Under the pieces are notes generated by a model. That model searched no databases and was not told the DNA's origin. It worked only from the letters and a program-made list of their open reading frames with translations. This document shows, in pieces, positions 45,257-56,769 of a DNA stretch of 58,081 nucleotides. Made by a program: the position numbers and the translations under genes. Positions within the stretch are counted from its first letter, which is position 1, and each line of letters begins with the position of its first letter. The DNA comes from Desulfothermus okinawensis JCM 13304. GTDB taxonomy: Bacteria; Desulfobacterota; Desulfovibrionia; Desulfovibrionales; Desulfothermaceae. The stretch spans positions 1 to 58,081 of the forward strand of contig BBBM01000017.1 of assembly GCA_001311565.1 (NCBI GenBank), written 5' to 3'.

Positions 45257-46158
45257 TTATTTAAGAAGAAATACAACCCTAGCCTGGTTTAAAAACTGAG
45301 TTTTTTTCGTTGTTTACAAAAATCAATGCAGAAGCATCTTTATCTACTGCAACATCAGTATTTTTGATAACCTTTATAGCTTTAATCTCAAGGGGATTTT
45401 TTTGCACCCCAGGTCTTAAGCAATGCCTTAGCTTTTGTTTCATCATTGGTGAAACCACCGCATCCCCTCTCTACAAGAACAGAGCTAACTATCTTTGAGG
45501 GATCAAATATAATTTCACCACTTTCACTTAATATCCTGTTAACAAGAGCCGGTCTAAACGGATATTCTCTAACATCCACAATAACCCCGTCGTAAGGATT
45601 CACCATCTTGGATGGAGTCATGACCTCAGGCTTTGGCTGGGGAGTTTGGGGCTGCATTTGTACATTTGTCTTTGGTTTTTCCATTACCTGGGGAATCATC
45701 TTTGGTTGAAAGGTTGGCTTTGGAGGTGGCAACATACCCTCATCTTTTAAAAGGGGCAAAATCACATCATAGAGCCCTCCATGTCCCCTTAGGTAGAGTC
45801 TTAGACAAACCTCTGCATATCCCCTATTTGGATAATATTTTTCTCCGCATTTAATAGCCCCTCTTAGGACACCTTGAACTGTGGTTCTAATATTATCACT
45901 CTGCAACATTCCATCCCTAACAGTAGTAGTACCGTACAATGTAATTCCCTGTAATACTTCTAAAAGATCCCTTTGGGCCACCACTGTTGCAGCCCTAACA
46001 GCCCTATATCTACTTTGGCCCTCTTCTGATGCTCCAATAACCTGAATATAACCTTCTGAAAAGACCTTTACAGGGTCAGTAACAGGCTGCCACTCATCAG
46101 CCATAGCATTAAAACACATAAAAATAAAAATTCCCAAAATTAATCCTATCTTCTTCAT
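45257..46158 (-). CDS. exported LPP20/FlgT-like protein with Pro-rich linker (frameshifted end)
   Basis: A signal peptide (MKKIGLILGIFIFMCFNAMA, then DEWQPV) is followed by EGYIQVIGASEEGQSRYRAV and RAATVVAQRDLLEVLQGI, an LPP20/FlgT N-type domain. A Pro/Gln/Met linker (QMQPQTPQPKPEVM) leads to a C-terminal domain with DVREYPFRPALVNRILSESG. Removing one base at 45402-45408 and one at 45302-45308 gives the end FVNNEKTQFLNQARVVFLLK at 45257. About 299 residues. Last gene of the operon. Confidence 0.8.
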
Positions 46159-46170
46159 AACCTCCCTCCT

Positions 46171-47371
46171 TTAATAAATATTCATTATATTTCTCAATTT
46201 CATAAGGGCCAATATTAGTTCAGCCCCTTCCACATTGTCATTTGGCCTAAATTCACCAGATATATCAGGTTCCATTAACCCTCTGGTGGTCACATTCATC
46301 ACAGCATTAAACCACGCTACATTTGAGGGAACATCGGGGAATGGACTTTTCTCTGTTCCAAAATAGGCTGTAGCTATGGAATTGTCACCGGTCAATTTAA
46401 TAAGCAAATCCTCCAAAATAAAAGCAAGTTGTTTTCTGGTGACAGGCTCTGCAGGTTTAAATAAATATGCCTGTGTAGTTTTATCATATTCAGGTTGAAG
46501 TCCCCTGATATTCCACTTTATCACAGTGAGTATTTCTTCTTTAAATGGACTGTTTAATACATCAGCAGGTACAAAAGCTGCCTTAGGCAACTTTGATTTA
46601 ATAACGATCCTGCCTGCCATAAATTTGTCAAGATGGAGTTCATCCACAAGTAATGCTGCTACATCGCCTCTGGTTACCTCTGGCTTTACGGCTATTTTCT
46701 TAGCTACTTTAGTCAAAGTATATTGCCCCATGGCCCTGACTATCTTCTGGACCCTCTTGAACATCATATCTGCCTTGTTATGCCACTTACCTGGCTTTGA
46801 GGATAATGTCTTTGAAAACGCATCTTCTGCCTTTCTAAACTCATATCCCATATAATAAGCATAACCCATAAAATAATGAGCAGCAGCAATGGTCTGATAA
46901 TATGGCAACTCTTCTTCCTTTACATCTTTTAAGCCAAGTGCATCTTCGTAGTGATCTTCTGCATCTTCCAGCCATCCCTTTGGTTGTGCAGTAAAATAAA
47001 CACGAATTGCTGTAACATGATAGATAAATTTTTCACTGTCATTTTCTGCTGCCTTTCTCGCCTTGTTCAAATAGTCCAGGGCATTTTTTGCATCCACTTC
47101 CCAGTGACCTTTTGATTTCTGCCTGTGGGCATCTATTGCATACACAAGGGCCTTTCCAGCCAGAGCAGGACTATACTCTTTGTCCAGATAAATCGCCCTA
47201 TCAAAGTGATGTCTTGCTCCTTCAATATCCTCTTTTTCTATTAACTGCATTCCCATAAGGTAGTGGTGCTGGGGATTATCCTCCATTGAAATACCAACCT
47301 GTTTTTTTGGGACCACAGGCACCTATTAAAAATAGTGCCAGAATCGTTACTACACACCATAACTTCTTCAT
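46171..47371 (-). CDS. lipoprotein with TPR and S-layer homology domains (one frameshift)
   Basis: The N-terminus MKKLWCVVTILALFLIGACG is a lipoprotein signal; removing one base from the run near 47301-47307 joins it to the body. TPR-like helices follow (HHYLMGMQLIEKEDIEGARH, YYMGYEFRKAEDAFSKTL). The C-terminal half has SLH-like repeats: EVTRGDVAALLVDELH, AEPVTRKQLAFILEDLLIKL and SPFPDVPSNVAWFNAVMNVT. SLH domains bind secondary cell-wall polymers in Gram-positives; in Gram-negatives they bind peptidoglycan. About 400 residues. GGAGGAGG precedes the start. Confidence 0.88.
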
Positions 47372-47383
47372 ACTTACCTCCTC

Positions 47384-48761
47384 CTATTGTTTTAACTTTT
47401 TCTCCATCTTAATCATTGCCTCTAAATACCCTTTATATTTTGACACCTGGTATTTTTGGGCAACAGTATAACCCACCACCTGGAAATAAGTTACAGGTAG
47501 TGCTATAAGTTGTTTTACAATGTTTGCATACCTCCTTTCATAGAATCTCCGATCTCTTTTTGAAAATACACCTTTTTCATAAGAAAAGGATAGGTAACAA
47601 ATGCCCTGGTCAAATTCATCTTCCGCATTGTAGCCACGTCATTTATAATTTTAACAGTTAAATTCAAAATAACAGACATATTCTCTGCAAAACTCCTATC
47701 AATATAGTCCACTATTTCTTTTAACTTCCTGGCCTTTTTTTATATTTTCTCTGGTCACATTCAACGTGGTTAATGCCTGTTTGTACAACCTATCCTGCAA
47801 TGCCTTTTTTTACCCTTAACCTTTTAATTAGAACTGATTTTTGTTTTCTAAGAGCAGCCTTTTCAGCCCTATTTAACCCCTTATCCTGCAATCTTGCCTT
47901 AATAGACTCTAAATCAGCCTTTGTTAAAGCGGCCTCTTCATCCACCCTCTTAATCTGCATCCTGAGAGATGGAGATAGAAGGGAATAAAATACTTCTTTG
48001 AATGTCCCCAATTGCTCTCCTTTAACTGGTCTAAAACAACATATCTCAACTGGTAGATCTGCCCAATTTTTTTATTCCTCCACGTCTGTAAAAATATTTT
48101 GTGAGCATGAATTCAGTTGGTCTATTAAAAAAAATCACACTTTCTATAAAACACAGATCTCTTAATTTTTTTTACACACAGAACTACCTGGAGTTGCATC
48201 ATTGAAGCTTTGTCTAAAATAATAGCAATCACAGCCAAAAGGAACATAGGAAAGCACTGATTTAACGTGTTCAAATTCAACACCTAAATTTTCACATCCC
48301 TTTATGAACATTCTAGATCCCAAGGCACCCAGGCACTATAGAGAATGTTATTTTGAGACATAGACAAGATGCTCACTGCATAGGCATCCACATTATACAC
48401 ATCGTAAAAGGAAAAATCCTTTTTTTAATAGTCTCTTAAGACAATCATTATACTTTGTTTTATTTCTCTTTTCCTTCTCTGTTAGATAACTGGTCCGATA
48501 ATAACTATTTAAAATCTCGGGCCAATTATCTTCATAAGACACAGGCATGCGCTCAAGCATTACCTGATTCATTTTGACTATAGCAGCGATTTCATTTGCC
48601 AGGGTTATATCTATTTCTGCTTCTATGAGAGGATTTTTGTTTTTAGCCCCCTGCTCTCCAGCAAAATAATTGGCCACATTACCCATTGTCATCATCCCAC
48701 CTGTGGCACAGCCATAAGCAAATAGAACAAATAATAACAATATCATCCTGGGAAAACGCAT
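47384..48761 (-). CDS. lipoprotein with long coiled-coil region, function unknown (frameshifted)
   Basis: The start MRFPRMILLLFVLFAYGCAT is a lipoprotein signal with lipobox YGC. After repair the sequence continues through KKDFSFYDVYNVDAYAVSIL, SVLSYVPFGCDCYYFRQSFN, then a helical Lys/Glu/Ala-rich part (LTKADLESIKARLQDKGLNR, AEKAALRKQK) and KQLIALPVTYFQVVGYTVAQ. Two segments (48165-48761 and 47384-48140) could also be separate genes; reading through the A8 runs at 48165-48174 and 48125-48132 as seven joins them. About 455 residues if joined. Confidence 0.6.
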
Positions 48762-48776
48762 AAGTTTTCTCCTTTC

Positions 48777-49738
48777 TTAATATCCTGTTGGAGTTTTAAA
48801 TTCCTCCAAGAGCTTTTTAGTATTTTTTTTGTCTCTTTGAAGCTGAAAACGCAGTATTTAATTCATAGGATACATCGCCCATGGCCTTTTGAATGTCTAA
48901 GTCCCCGGGTTTTAACATCGCAGCCCTTCGATAATACTTAAGGGCCTTGCTTAGATATTGTTGTTGTGTATTCATATCATTGGCATTGTTCCACGCCATA
49001 CATTCAAGTGCAACACCTGCATTGTAAAGAACACTTGCATCTCTACATGTTGGACTATCTGCCATTGGCTTTAACACCTCATACGCCCCAATACAATTTC
49101 CAGCATTTATCATATCCGAGGCACCCTTAGCCATACCACTAATACCTTTTACTGGCCGTAAAATAGTTGATTTGACTGGAACAAATTGCCTCACCACCCG
49201 TCTGACTGCTTCTTTAATTAACTTTTCCTTTACCCTGATAATGGATGGCAACTTATCTTTCCTATAAGCAGGCTGAACATATGTCTTTTCAATTAAAATA
49301 GGGTCTGCAGTGGAACATTCTAACATCCCTGCCTGTCTTACAGAGAAATTGGCCTGAAAAACGCCGTAGCGTTTCACAACTCCTGCCTCTCTTTTAGTGG
49401 TAACGCGAAAATTAATTACCCGTACACTCAAATCTGGATACTCACCTTCCATAGAAGACACAGTAACAGGATTGATAAATTTGGTCTCACCAAGAACTGC
49501 CCTGGCGAATTGGGCAATTAAATATTTATCTCCTTTAGATACATTTCCACTAATTGTATCTGCGCCCACATACATATAAGAGATACCATTATCCCCGCCA
49601 GAAGAGCACACAAGCCCTTCTTTAACAGTATTTGGGTGGTAGACATTGACCAGGGCACCCCTGGAGCTTACCTGGGTTGTTGCACAACCACCCAGAAAAA
49701 CAAGTACAATAAAAAAAAACAAGCCACTCTTTTTTCAT
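48777..49738 (-). CDS. Cys-rich exported lipoprotein with TPR end (frameshifted ends)
   Basis: The signal MKKEWLVFFIVLVFLGGCAT has lipobox LGGC. The body has GISYMYVGADTISGNVSKGD, YPDLSVRVINFRVTTKREAG, and then TPR-like repeats (AGNCIGAYEVLKPMADSPTC, YLSKALKYYRRAAMLKPGD). It contains at least five cysteines beyond the lipidated one, so disulfides are likely. Distant resemblance to CsgG/LpoB-type lipoproteins is possible but unproven. The T9 run near 49711 and A8 run near 48829 carry an extra base; the end becomes LLEEFKTPTGY at 48777. Confidence 0.75.
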
Positions 49739-49740
49739 GG

Positions 49741-50002
49741 TTAATACCCTCCTCCTGCGCCAGAATAACTTCCTTCAAACATGACCCTTGAACCAGATAC
49801 TTCTGCAGGGATCAGCTATGCCTTTTTTCTTAAATGTTTTTCTCAAAATCCTTCGAACAGAAGTTGGATCGGCTTCATTAAAGATCTCAACCTCCATATA
49901 ACTTCCAGTTTGCCTTGCAACCCTATACCGCCATCCCAATTCCTCTAACACATCCTCCACCTTATCCTGCTGATTTATATTAATGTTTCTAAGTATCAAC
50001 AT
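49741..50002 (-). CDS. small protein of the exported-protein operon, unknown
   Basis: A protein of about 86 residues starting MLILRNININQQDKVEDVLE, then LGWRYRVARQTGSYMEVEIF and RRILRKTFKKKGIADPAEVS, ending in a Gly-rich tail (GSYSGAGGGY) once the frame is corrected near 49810. No signal peptide is visible. It overlaps the end of the preceding gene by 7 bases and lies 3 bases from the next, so it is tightly coupled to both. Confidence 0.6.
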
Positions 50003-50889
50003 GACAAACTTGGCCCTGGATCACTAAAACGGGTCACGATTTTTCCTATAAGCCTGTCCACTACCCTTGGACCAATCTTTATGGCTACCCTTGCAACACC
50101 ATCCTGGATACCATATTCTCCTCCCCTGGTTATAGTCTTTCCCCGATCCTGAACATTCGCAAAAAGCTCTCCAGTGGTACAATCATATGCCTTTAAGCTT
50201 AGTGTGGCATAAATTAGGATATATCCGTCATTTGTGGGCCTTTTTCCAGCGTCAAAGCTGACTATTACAACAGCATCGCCAGTTTCCTGCCTGGCAATAT
50301 TAATTGCAGTCTCTTCGTCAACAACCATCTCAGCAGCACGTCCCCTGATTCTCTTTAGCTGGGAAGGCAAAAATACTCTAAATCCCTTGGATGAGAGTCT
50401 ATCTTCGATTAAATCCATAACAGACTGAACGGCCTTTGAATTATAGGGTAAATCCAACCCAGTGCGTGGCTTATAAAGGACCACTACTTTCCTCTCATCA
50501 AATTTGGTTTCCTGAAATGTGCGTTGAAACCTTGGATCCTCCATAAACTGGGAAACTGCATTCTTTAATTTCACATCATCTAAATCCACATTTAGTTTCA
50601 CCTTATAAACATCAGTTACTGGATCTTTTCCTTCTGCAATAACTTTATAACTTCTAACATACCCAGCACTCGCCGATGTAATACGATCATAAATCAACTT
50701 TCCCTGGGACACATTGGATGTTGATGTGACCATGGTTCCAAGTGCCTCTTCCACTGCTGCCCTTATACCATTGTTAATAGCAGCCTGTCTGGTCTGTCCT
50801 TCTCCTATTGCAGTTACTGTCCTTGCCCAAAGGGGTGTACTGACCAAGAAAAATACCAGGATTCCCAATAAACTAAGCTTCCTAATCAT
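49996..50889 (-). CDS. exported FlgT/LPP20-like protein
   Basis: An intact protein of 297 residues with a signal peptide (RKLSLLGILVFFLVSTPLWA). It is followed by TVTAIGEGQTRQAAINNGIR and AAVEEALGTMVTSTSNVSQG, a FlgT-N/LPP20-like domain like that of the 45257-46158 gene. The C-terminal part (SKGFRVFLPSQLKRIRGRAA, GDAVVIVSFDAG, AVIKIGPRVVDRLIG-like end) resembles the CsgG/FlgT middle domain. FlgT is a flagellar outer-ring protein; no other flagellar gene is near, so a different envelope role is likely. Confidence 0.8.
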   Translation of the reverse strand: MIRKLSLLGILVFFLVSTPLWARTVTAIGEGQTRQAAINNGIRAAVEEALGTMVTSTSNVSQGKLIYDRITSASAGYVRSYKVIAEGKDPVTDVYKVKLNVDLDDVKLKNAVSQFMEDPRFQRTFQETKFDERKVVVLYKPRTGLDLPYNSKAVQSVMDLIEDRLSSKGFRVFLPSQLKRIRGRAAEMVVDEETAINIARQETGDAVVIVSFDAGKRPTNDGYILIYATLSLKAYDCTTGELFANVQDRGKTITRGGEYGIQDGVARVAIKIGPRVVDRLIGKIVTRFSDPGPSLSC

Positions 50890-53121
50890 GACTCATACCT
50901 CCTTCCTTTTTTTTTATTGTTTATATCCCTGAAAAATACCTTCATTGACTGTAATGTGGGATTGTTTGGATTCAACTTAAGTCCTTTTTCAAGGAGCTGT
51001 CTTGCCTTTTCCTCTTTATTTATCTGCAAAAAATACCTAATTCCCATTTGATAAATTCGTGACTCATAGGGGTATTTTTTTAATAGCCTGGTTTATTACT
51101 CTTTCAATTGATGGATCCTGTATCATTGAAAGGGCATATATGTAGTAAATATAGAGGGAGGCATCTGAATAGACTGGAACTACCTTCTTAAAAATCTGGA
51201 CTGCCTTACCATAATTTCCCTTATTCAAAAAGGATATTGCATCATTAGCCAATTTTTTTAAATCTTTCTACTACTTGTTTCAGGCTTATCTCTTTTCCTT
51301 CTGGGTATGGATCTGATAAAAAAAGAGACAACTTCAACATTTCCATTTACCCTGAAATTTGCTGGTTCTGTTGTTCCCAGATAATTTGAACTAATTTTTA
51401 TTGGAACCTGGCTATCTATATTCACATCATTATCAATGAAATTATTAAATTTAATATCCACATCCCCTCTATCTATTTTAAGGGATAATTTATTTCTCTC
51501 AAAATCACAATTGGAAATAATTACCTTCCCATCCTTTACCCAGACAGCCCTTTGTAATTCCTTGAATGTAGAATTTGAAATCCTGGCACTATTTATTGTT
51601 TCAATTATTAATCCTGTTTTCTGTCTAATAACTGATATATTTTCAGCTGTAATATTTCCTTTAACGTAGATTTTAGATATTCCCTGGATATGAAGATTAG
51701 ATATGTTCATGGTCCCAGTTTCATCTATCAGTATATCTTTTGTACCATTGGTATTATCTGAGTGGATAAAACTGGATTTTACAATCAGTTCTCCTTGAAT
51801 CTTTAAAAGGGAATTATTTTTAAATGCAATGTCAACATCAGGACCAATTTGAACCTTTGTTCCAAAGGGCACTGTACATGTTCCGTTTATAAAATATCTT
51901 CCCCTAGTGATATTTGATACTATTATGTCAGGCAACTTTTGTTCAATAAAAACAGGAAGAGATAAAGGCCCTATCTGGACAGGTTTGGATTTATTTCCCA
52001 CTCTATCTACACTGACAATTCTATAGAAATAATTTACTCCAGGTTTAAGAGACATATCAGTCCATGAAAAATCTGTTACTTCAGCTACTTTCTTGTAATC
52101 AGTAAGGGGTCTTATACTCCTGTATATCTCGAACTTAGACGTATCGGTGTCTGTGGTATTCCAATTTAGGACTATTGAATCCTTTTTTTATAACAGACAA
52201 GAGATCTTTAACTTCTTTGGGTGGAACGCCATCAATATTCACCAGAGGAGATGACTCCATCCAATCACGCCTCTCTCCCTGTTCATTTTCAAGGTGTACA
52301 TAAATTATTCCTCTTTTCAGAAAATCTCCTTGGCGCACAATATATACGCCTTTATAAATTCCATTTTGTACCTCTGACATTGGGACCTTTTTTTATAAGA
52401 GGATCCACATCAAAATAGGCCTTACCACCAGCTGTTCCTTCCAATCCCACCATAATCTTATCGCCAATCTTAAAAGTAGCATTGGATACATTTGTTACCA
52501 CTCTTAAGATTTTAGGCTTTTTTTGCTGCACTGGAAAAGGTAGGTATTAAACTGGATATTTTAAATGCCCAGTCAAAAATTACATTTTTTTATATTCACA
52601 TTTCCTTCGCTACTAACCACTGACGATACAACTGTAGCAATGGCCCCAAGGGGATCAGTAGCTATTGATAGTTTCTTTCTTGTAGCAGTCTCCCGCCAAC
52701 AACCCAACTTTTTTTTCCTGGTATATAGACACAATTGCCCGTCCATTTTATAATATTGTGCAAATGCCACATTAAAACTTGATAGCCTGTACACAGAAAT
52801 AGTCAATGCCCCATCTAAACTGGAATTTTCTTCAAATATTTTTTTTCAGTTCTTTATGAGTGGGCTTTTTTTGAAAAAGAACTGGCACCTTTTAATCTAG
52901 ATACCACATATCCCTTTCCAGACATATAATTCTTAATCACATTTTTAACCATACCCAGTGCAGCAAGTTCTATATTCTTCTTTGAGAGAGGTATTGGCCC
53001 AATTATGGCAATTTTTCTTGGCAGTTCCTTTTCTGGTATAAAAACCACGTTCTGGTTTGCTGAAAATGCGAAACCAATCAGGGAAAAATAGAGAATCAAA
53101 ACAGATAAAAAAAACTCTCAT
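50887..53121 (-). CDS. large exported multidomain protein: FnIII, beta-helix and TPR (frameshifted)
   Basis: The start (MRVFFLSVLILYFSLIGFAF, cleaved near FSA) is repaired by removing one T near 53109. An N-terminal domain (PRKIAIIGPIPLSKKNIELA... CWRETATRKKLSIATDPLG) resembles DUF799-type lipoproteins. It is followed by a surface region (DWMESSPLVNIDGVPPKEVK), an FnIII-like domain (KFEIYRSIRPLTDYKKVAE, GVNYFYRIVSVDRVGNKS), a right-handed beta-helix (ISNLHIQGISKIYVKGNITA, ISNCDFERNKL) and C-terminal TPRs (FLNKGNYGKAVQIFKKVVPV). At least seven A/T runs are shifted. About 740 residues; first gene of the operon. Confidence 0.65.
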
Positions 53122-53151
53122 AATAGTTCCCCTTTTATTTCAGATTATTTA

Positions 53152-53179
53152 ATTATAGATTTATCAAAACAAAATTCAA
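53152..53179 (-). promoter_or_regulatory. candidate promoter of the exported-protein operon
   Basis: On the minus strand TTGAAT (53179-53174) and TATAAT (53157-53152) are spaced by 16 bases, about 30 bases before the start at 53121. A dyad TGTGAT/ATCA lies just upstream, near 53190-53205, and could be a CRP/FNR-family site. Confidence 0.5.
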
Positions 53180-53292
53180 TGTAAATGATTTTTATCACAT
53201 TTTTAGGTTGACACGTAATCGTTGGGTTGATTAAGTCAAATATTAAACATTTTACTATAGAAAATAACTAACAAAAAAAAGGACATGGCGCA

Positions 53293-54059
53293 ATGAAAAA
53301 GATAATTCTTTATATATTAGGAATGGTGGTGATTTTTCTTTCATCAAAGACAATCCTTGCTGGGACATGTGACAAATCAACATTGAAAACATTAAACAAA
53401 CACCTTCCCAACCCCTCCCCCAGGTCCAAAATAATTTCCCAGAAAAAAGTCTCAGGCCTATGCGAGACAATTGTGGAATTTAGGGGGAGAGATATCCCCT
53501 TTTATTCTACAAAGGATTTTGTAATTGTTGGACAGATGTTTAAAAACAAAAAGAATTTACCAGCAGATACATTAAGTGGATTGGTAAAAAATTCATTTTT
53601 AAAAAATAGAAAAAAAATTAGATAAACTATCTATCTTCACCTACTCTCCTCCACATACTAAAATAAAACACACCATATACATGTTTACAGATCCTGTATG
53701 TCCCTATTGCCATAAGGCCATACAAAACATAAAAAAATCTGGCTAAGCTCACTAATTCAGAAATAAAAATAGTGCTATTTGCAGTACATATACCCCAGGG
53801 AGATACAGAGATTAACAAAGTTATTTGCAGCAATATGGACATTAATACATATATTTCCACTAATTTCCCTTTAAAAAAAACAAATTAAACCATGTAATAA
53901 GGCTCAAAAAAAATAATTAAAGCTACTTCTAAATTAGCACATGAGTTAAAAGTAAGTGCTGTACCAACTTTCTTCCTTGACGATGGTACGAAGATAACAG
54001 GCGCAAATATAGCCAGAATAAAAAATGCTATTGAAAGAATAGACAGTGAAAAAAAATAG
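53293..54059 (+). CDS. DsbC-like periplasmic thiol-disulfide isomerase (frameshifted)
   Basis: The signal peptide MKKIILYILGMVVIFLSSKT (cleaved near ILA) precedes an N-terminal domain ending before a thioredoxin fold: YMFTDPVCPYCHKAIQNIKK with the active-site CPYC, and the cis-Pro loop SAVPTFFLDDGTKITG. Additional cysteines (GTCDKST, GLCETIV, VICSNMD) flank it. Repaired length is about 255 residues, the size of DsbC/DsbG. Runs near 53616, 53731, 53873 and 53907 carry an extra base. It is divergent from the exported-protein operon. Confidence 0.85.
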
Positions 54060-54101
54060 GGTTAGGCCTACTCTCAAAAAAAAAGCATCATACCTAACCC
54101 T
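54058..54101. terminator. hairpin between convergent isomerase and acyl-CoA dehydrogenase genes
   Basis: AGGGTTAGG (54058-54066) and CCTAACCCT (54093-54101) pair over 9 bp with a loop of 26 bases, followed by GTTTATTTT. It probably ends both converging transcripts. Confidence 0.6.
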
Positions 54102-54127
54102 GTTTATTTTAATTATAACTTTATAAC

Positions 54128-55400
54128 TTAGCTCTTATTTTTCCACATATCTTCATCAGTAAAGCATTTTTCATCAGTGTCCATAAAATGTTGTGCATCT
54201 TTTTCAACGTCTCTATCGTCTTTAGGTGATGTTAACACTTCCTTATAATATTCGTGTTGTATGAGTAAACTCATAATTTCATTTGTACCTGTCCAGATCT
54301 GGGTAAGTCTAATATCCCTGATAAATTTTTCCACTGGATAAACATCTGTATACCCAATCCCACCCATTATTTGCATTGCCTTATTTGCCACATCCCATGC
54401 AGTTTCAGTTGCAAATTTTTTTTGCTTCACTAACAAGCCTTCTTGAATTAGGCGCATTATTATCAACAGCTTTTGCTGCCATATATACAATGGCTCTGGC
54501 AGCATCTAACTTTGTTATTGCATCACTAACCATAAAACTCACTGCTTGATACTTTCTAATTGGCTTTCCAAAGGCAAATCTTCTATCACTATACCTAACT
54601 GCCACATCCAGGGCAGCCCTTGCCATGCCCAAACATGCAGCAGCAGAGGTAAGTCTTTCTGGAATCATCATCTGATGAAACACCAATGCACCTCCATGCA
54701 TTGGGCCAACTAAATTTTCTTTAGGCACCTTGACGTCTTTAAATATTAACCTACCTGTACCACCACCCCTGGTACCCATTAGACCATACTTATATTCTGT
54801 TTCCACACCAGCTGACCTCTCAATAATAAGGGCACTAATTCTTTCATATTTGTTCGCTGCTGGGTCCTGATTTGTCTTACAGTACACCAGGAAAAAAATC
54901 TGCCTCTGTGGCACCAACAATAAACCTCTTCTGACCATTAACAATAAAATGATCCCCATCCAAAACAGCCAAAGTAGTGGCTCCAAAAAAATCAGAACCA
55001 CCACGCGGTTCTGTTAATGCCTCAGCAGATATCAGATCTCCCTTTAACATTGGCTTTAGATACTTCTCTTTCTGGTGCTCTGTACCAAATTTATCAAGGG
55101 CCTCACCAACTATGGAAGGCATAACCATGGCACATCCCAGAGATGTCCCTAAAAGCCCTATCTCTTCCTCTGCTATCACCTCATCTGTCCATGAAAGTCC
55201 CCTGCCTCCCCACTTTTTATCAAATCTAAGTCCAAGGAGATTCCTCTCACCTGCCTTTTTTTATAACCTCACGTGGATATTCTACCTCATCCCTGTCCAT
55301 CTTTCTGATTAGCTCATGGCTAACTTCATTTTTTTACAAATTCTCTCATCTCCTTCTGAATACTTTTTTCAGTATCTCTTATGAGTTCCGTATAAAACAT
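54128..55400 (-). CDS. acyl-CoA dehydrogenase, long-chain/IVD type (frameshifted)
   Basis: A flavin enzyme that introduces the alpha-beta double bond in acyl-CoA. It starts [20 protein letters not shown] behind AGGAGG. Family motifs are [20 protein letters not shown] (flavin and substrate loop), [40 protein letters not shown] and [19 protein letters not shown]. The segment [10 protein letters not shown] lacks the catalytic Glu of SCAD/MCAD; instead PERL near [18 protein letters not shown] fits the Glu position of LCAD and IVD. Breaks lie near 54416, 54890, 55257 and 55333. About 420 residues. Confidence 0.92.
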
Positions 55401-55547
55401 AATAACTCCTCCTGATTACTGTAAATTTTTTTCCTTAACGGTTGCCTGGTAAATTATAGTTTTTTTAATTGAAAATGTCCACTTTTTTTTAGTAGACAGT
55501 GTCACTTCTTTTTTTTTAGAAATACAAAAAGTAAAATTGGTGGTATT

Positions 55548-56759
55548 ATGGTAAGAAAATTCAGGATTTCAGACCTCCATCAAAGGATAGTTTCAAAGAA
55601 AACCCTTTTTAAAACACTGACCTATATAGATCAAAACCCCAATTTAAGAACACCCCTATTATTAATTGACAGGGAAAAACTTATTCAAAATGTTAAAATA
55701 ATGGGCAGTCAAATACCCAACTCAAGGGTATTTTATGCTGTAAAGGCCAATGGCGACATTGAGCTAATAAATCTTCTAAAAAATATGGGGCTAGGGTTTG
55801 AAATAGCCTCAATTGGGGAGTTAGACTTACTGAAAAAAACTTAATGTATCCCCAGATAAAATAATCACAAGCAATCCAGTAAAATCCCCTGATTTTATAC
55901 AGGGCCTATTTAATTATGGAGTAAAATATTTTGTTTTTGATTCTATATCAGAGATTGAAAAGTTAGAGAAATGGGCACCTGGCTGTTATGGTTATGTTAG
56001 ACTCTCAGTGCCAAATGAAGGCAGTGAGTGGCCCCTTAGCAAAAAAATTTGGTGTAGAATTGGATATGGCATTTGATTTGATAAAAAGGGCAGCTAAAAA
56101 TAAAATAATTAGAACAACTGGCATAACTTTTCATGTTGGTTCTCAATGTTTAAATCCATATAATTGGTACATTGCAATAGATAAGGCCAAAAAAATTATT
56201 TGATATGTGTATGGATATGGGGATAAAGATAAAGATGCTTAATATTGGCGGTGGATACCCGATTAGTTATACCAGACTGGCTCCAGATATAAAGGAGGTT
56301 GAAGAAAAGATATCCTATTATCTGGCAGAAAAGTTTAATGATGATATTGAGATATTTATAGAACCTGGAAGGGCCATTGTTGGAGATTGTGGAATTATGA
56401 TCGCAAAGGTGATTGGTACAGCAAAGAGGGAGTATGAAAACTGGATATATTTAGATGTCGGTGTATTTAATGGTCTAATGGAGGCTATAGGAGGAATAAA
56501 ATATTTGTATATATTTGAAAGATCATCATCAATAGACACAATAAAGGAATCAGAAGACAGATCATTCTTTAATAAACACAAGAAATGGACAATAGCGGGT
56601 CCCAGTTGTGATTCAATGGATGTAATAGAAAAGAATATATATATTGAAGAAGAACCAGACTCAAATCAACTTGTACTCATCCCATCAGCTGGTGCTTATA
56701 CAGTATCATATGCATCAGAGTTTAATGGATTTCCCATACCAGAGGTAAAAATAATTTAA
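55548..56759 (+). CDS. PLP-dependent ornithine/lysine decarboxylase, alanine racemase fold (frameshifted)
   Basis: A fold III decarboxylase. The PLP lysine is in RVFYAVKANGD; GFEIASIGELDLL, ITFHVGSQC, MLNIGGGYPISY, EPGRAIVGDCG and AGPSCDSMDVI are hallmarks of the ornithine/diaminopimelate/arginine group, the last one pointing to ornithine decarboxylase. About 403 residues. Runs near 55833 and 56193 and sites near 55985 and 56040 are shifted. It is followed 10 bases later by speE, so the likely product is putrescine. Confidence 0.9.
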
Positions 56760-56769
56760 ATTAAATTGC

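Noticed and set aside
53190-53205. CRP/FNR site upstream of the exported-protein operon as a firm call
   Set aside because: Only one half-site is good; kept as a remark under the promoter.
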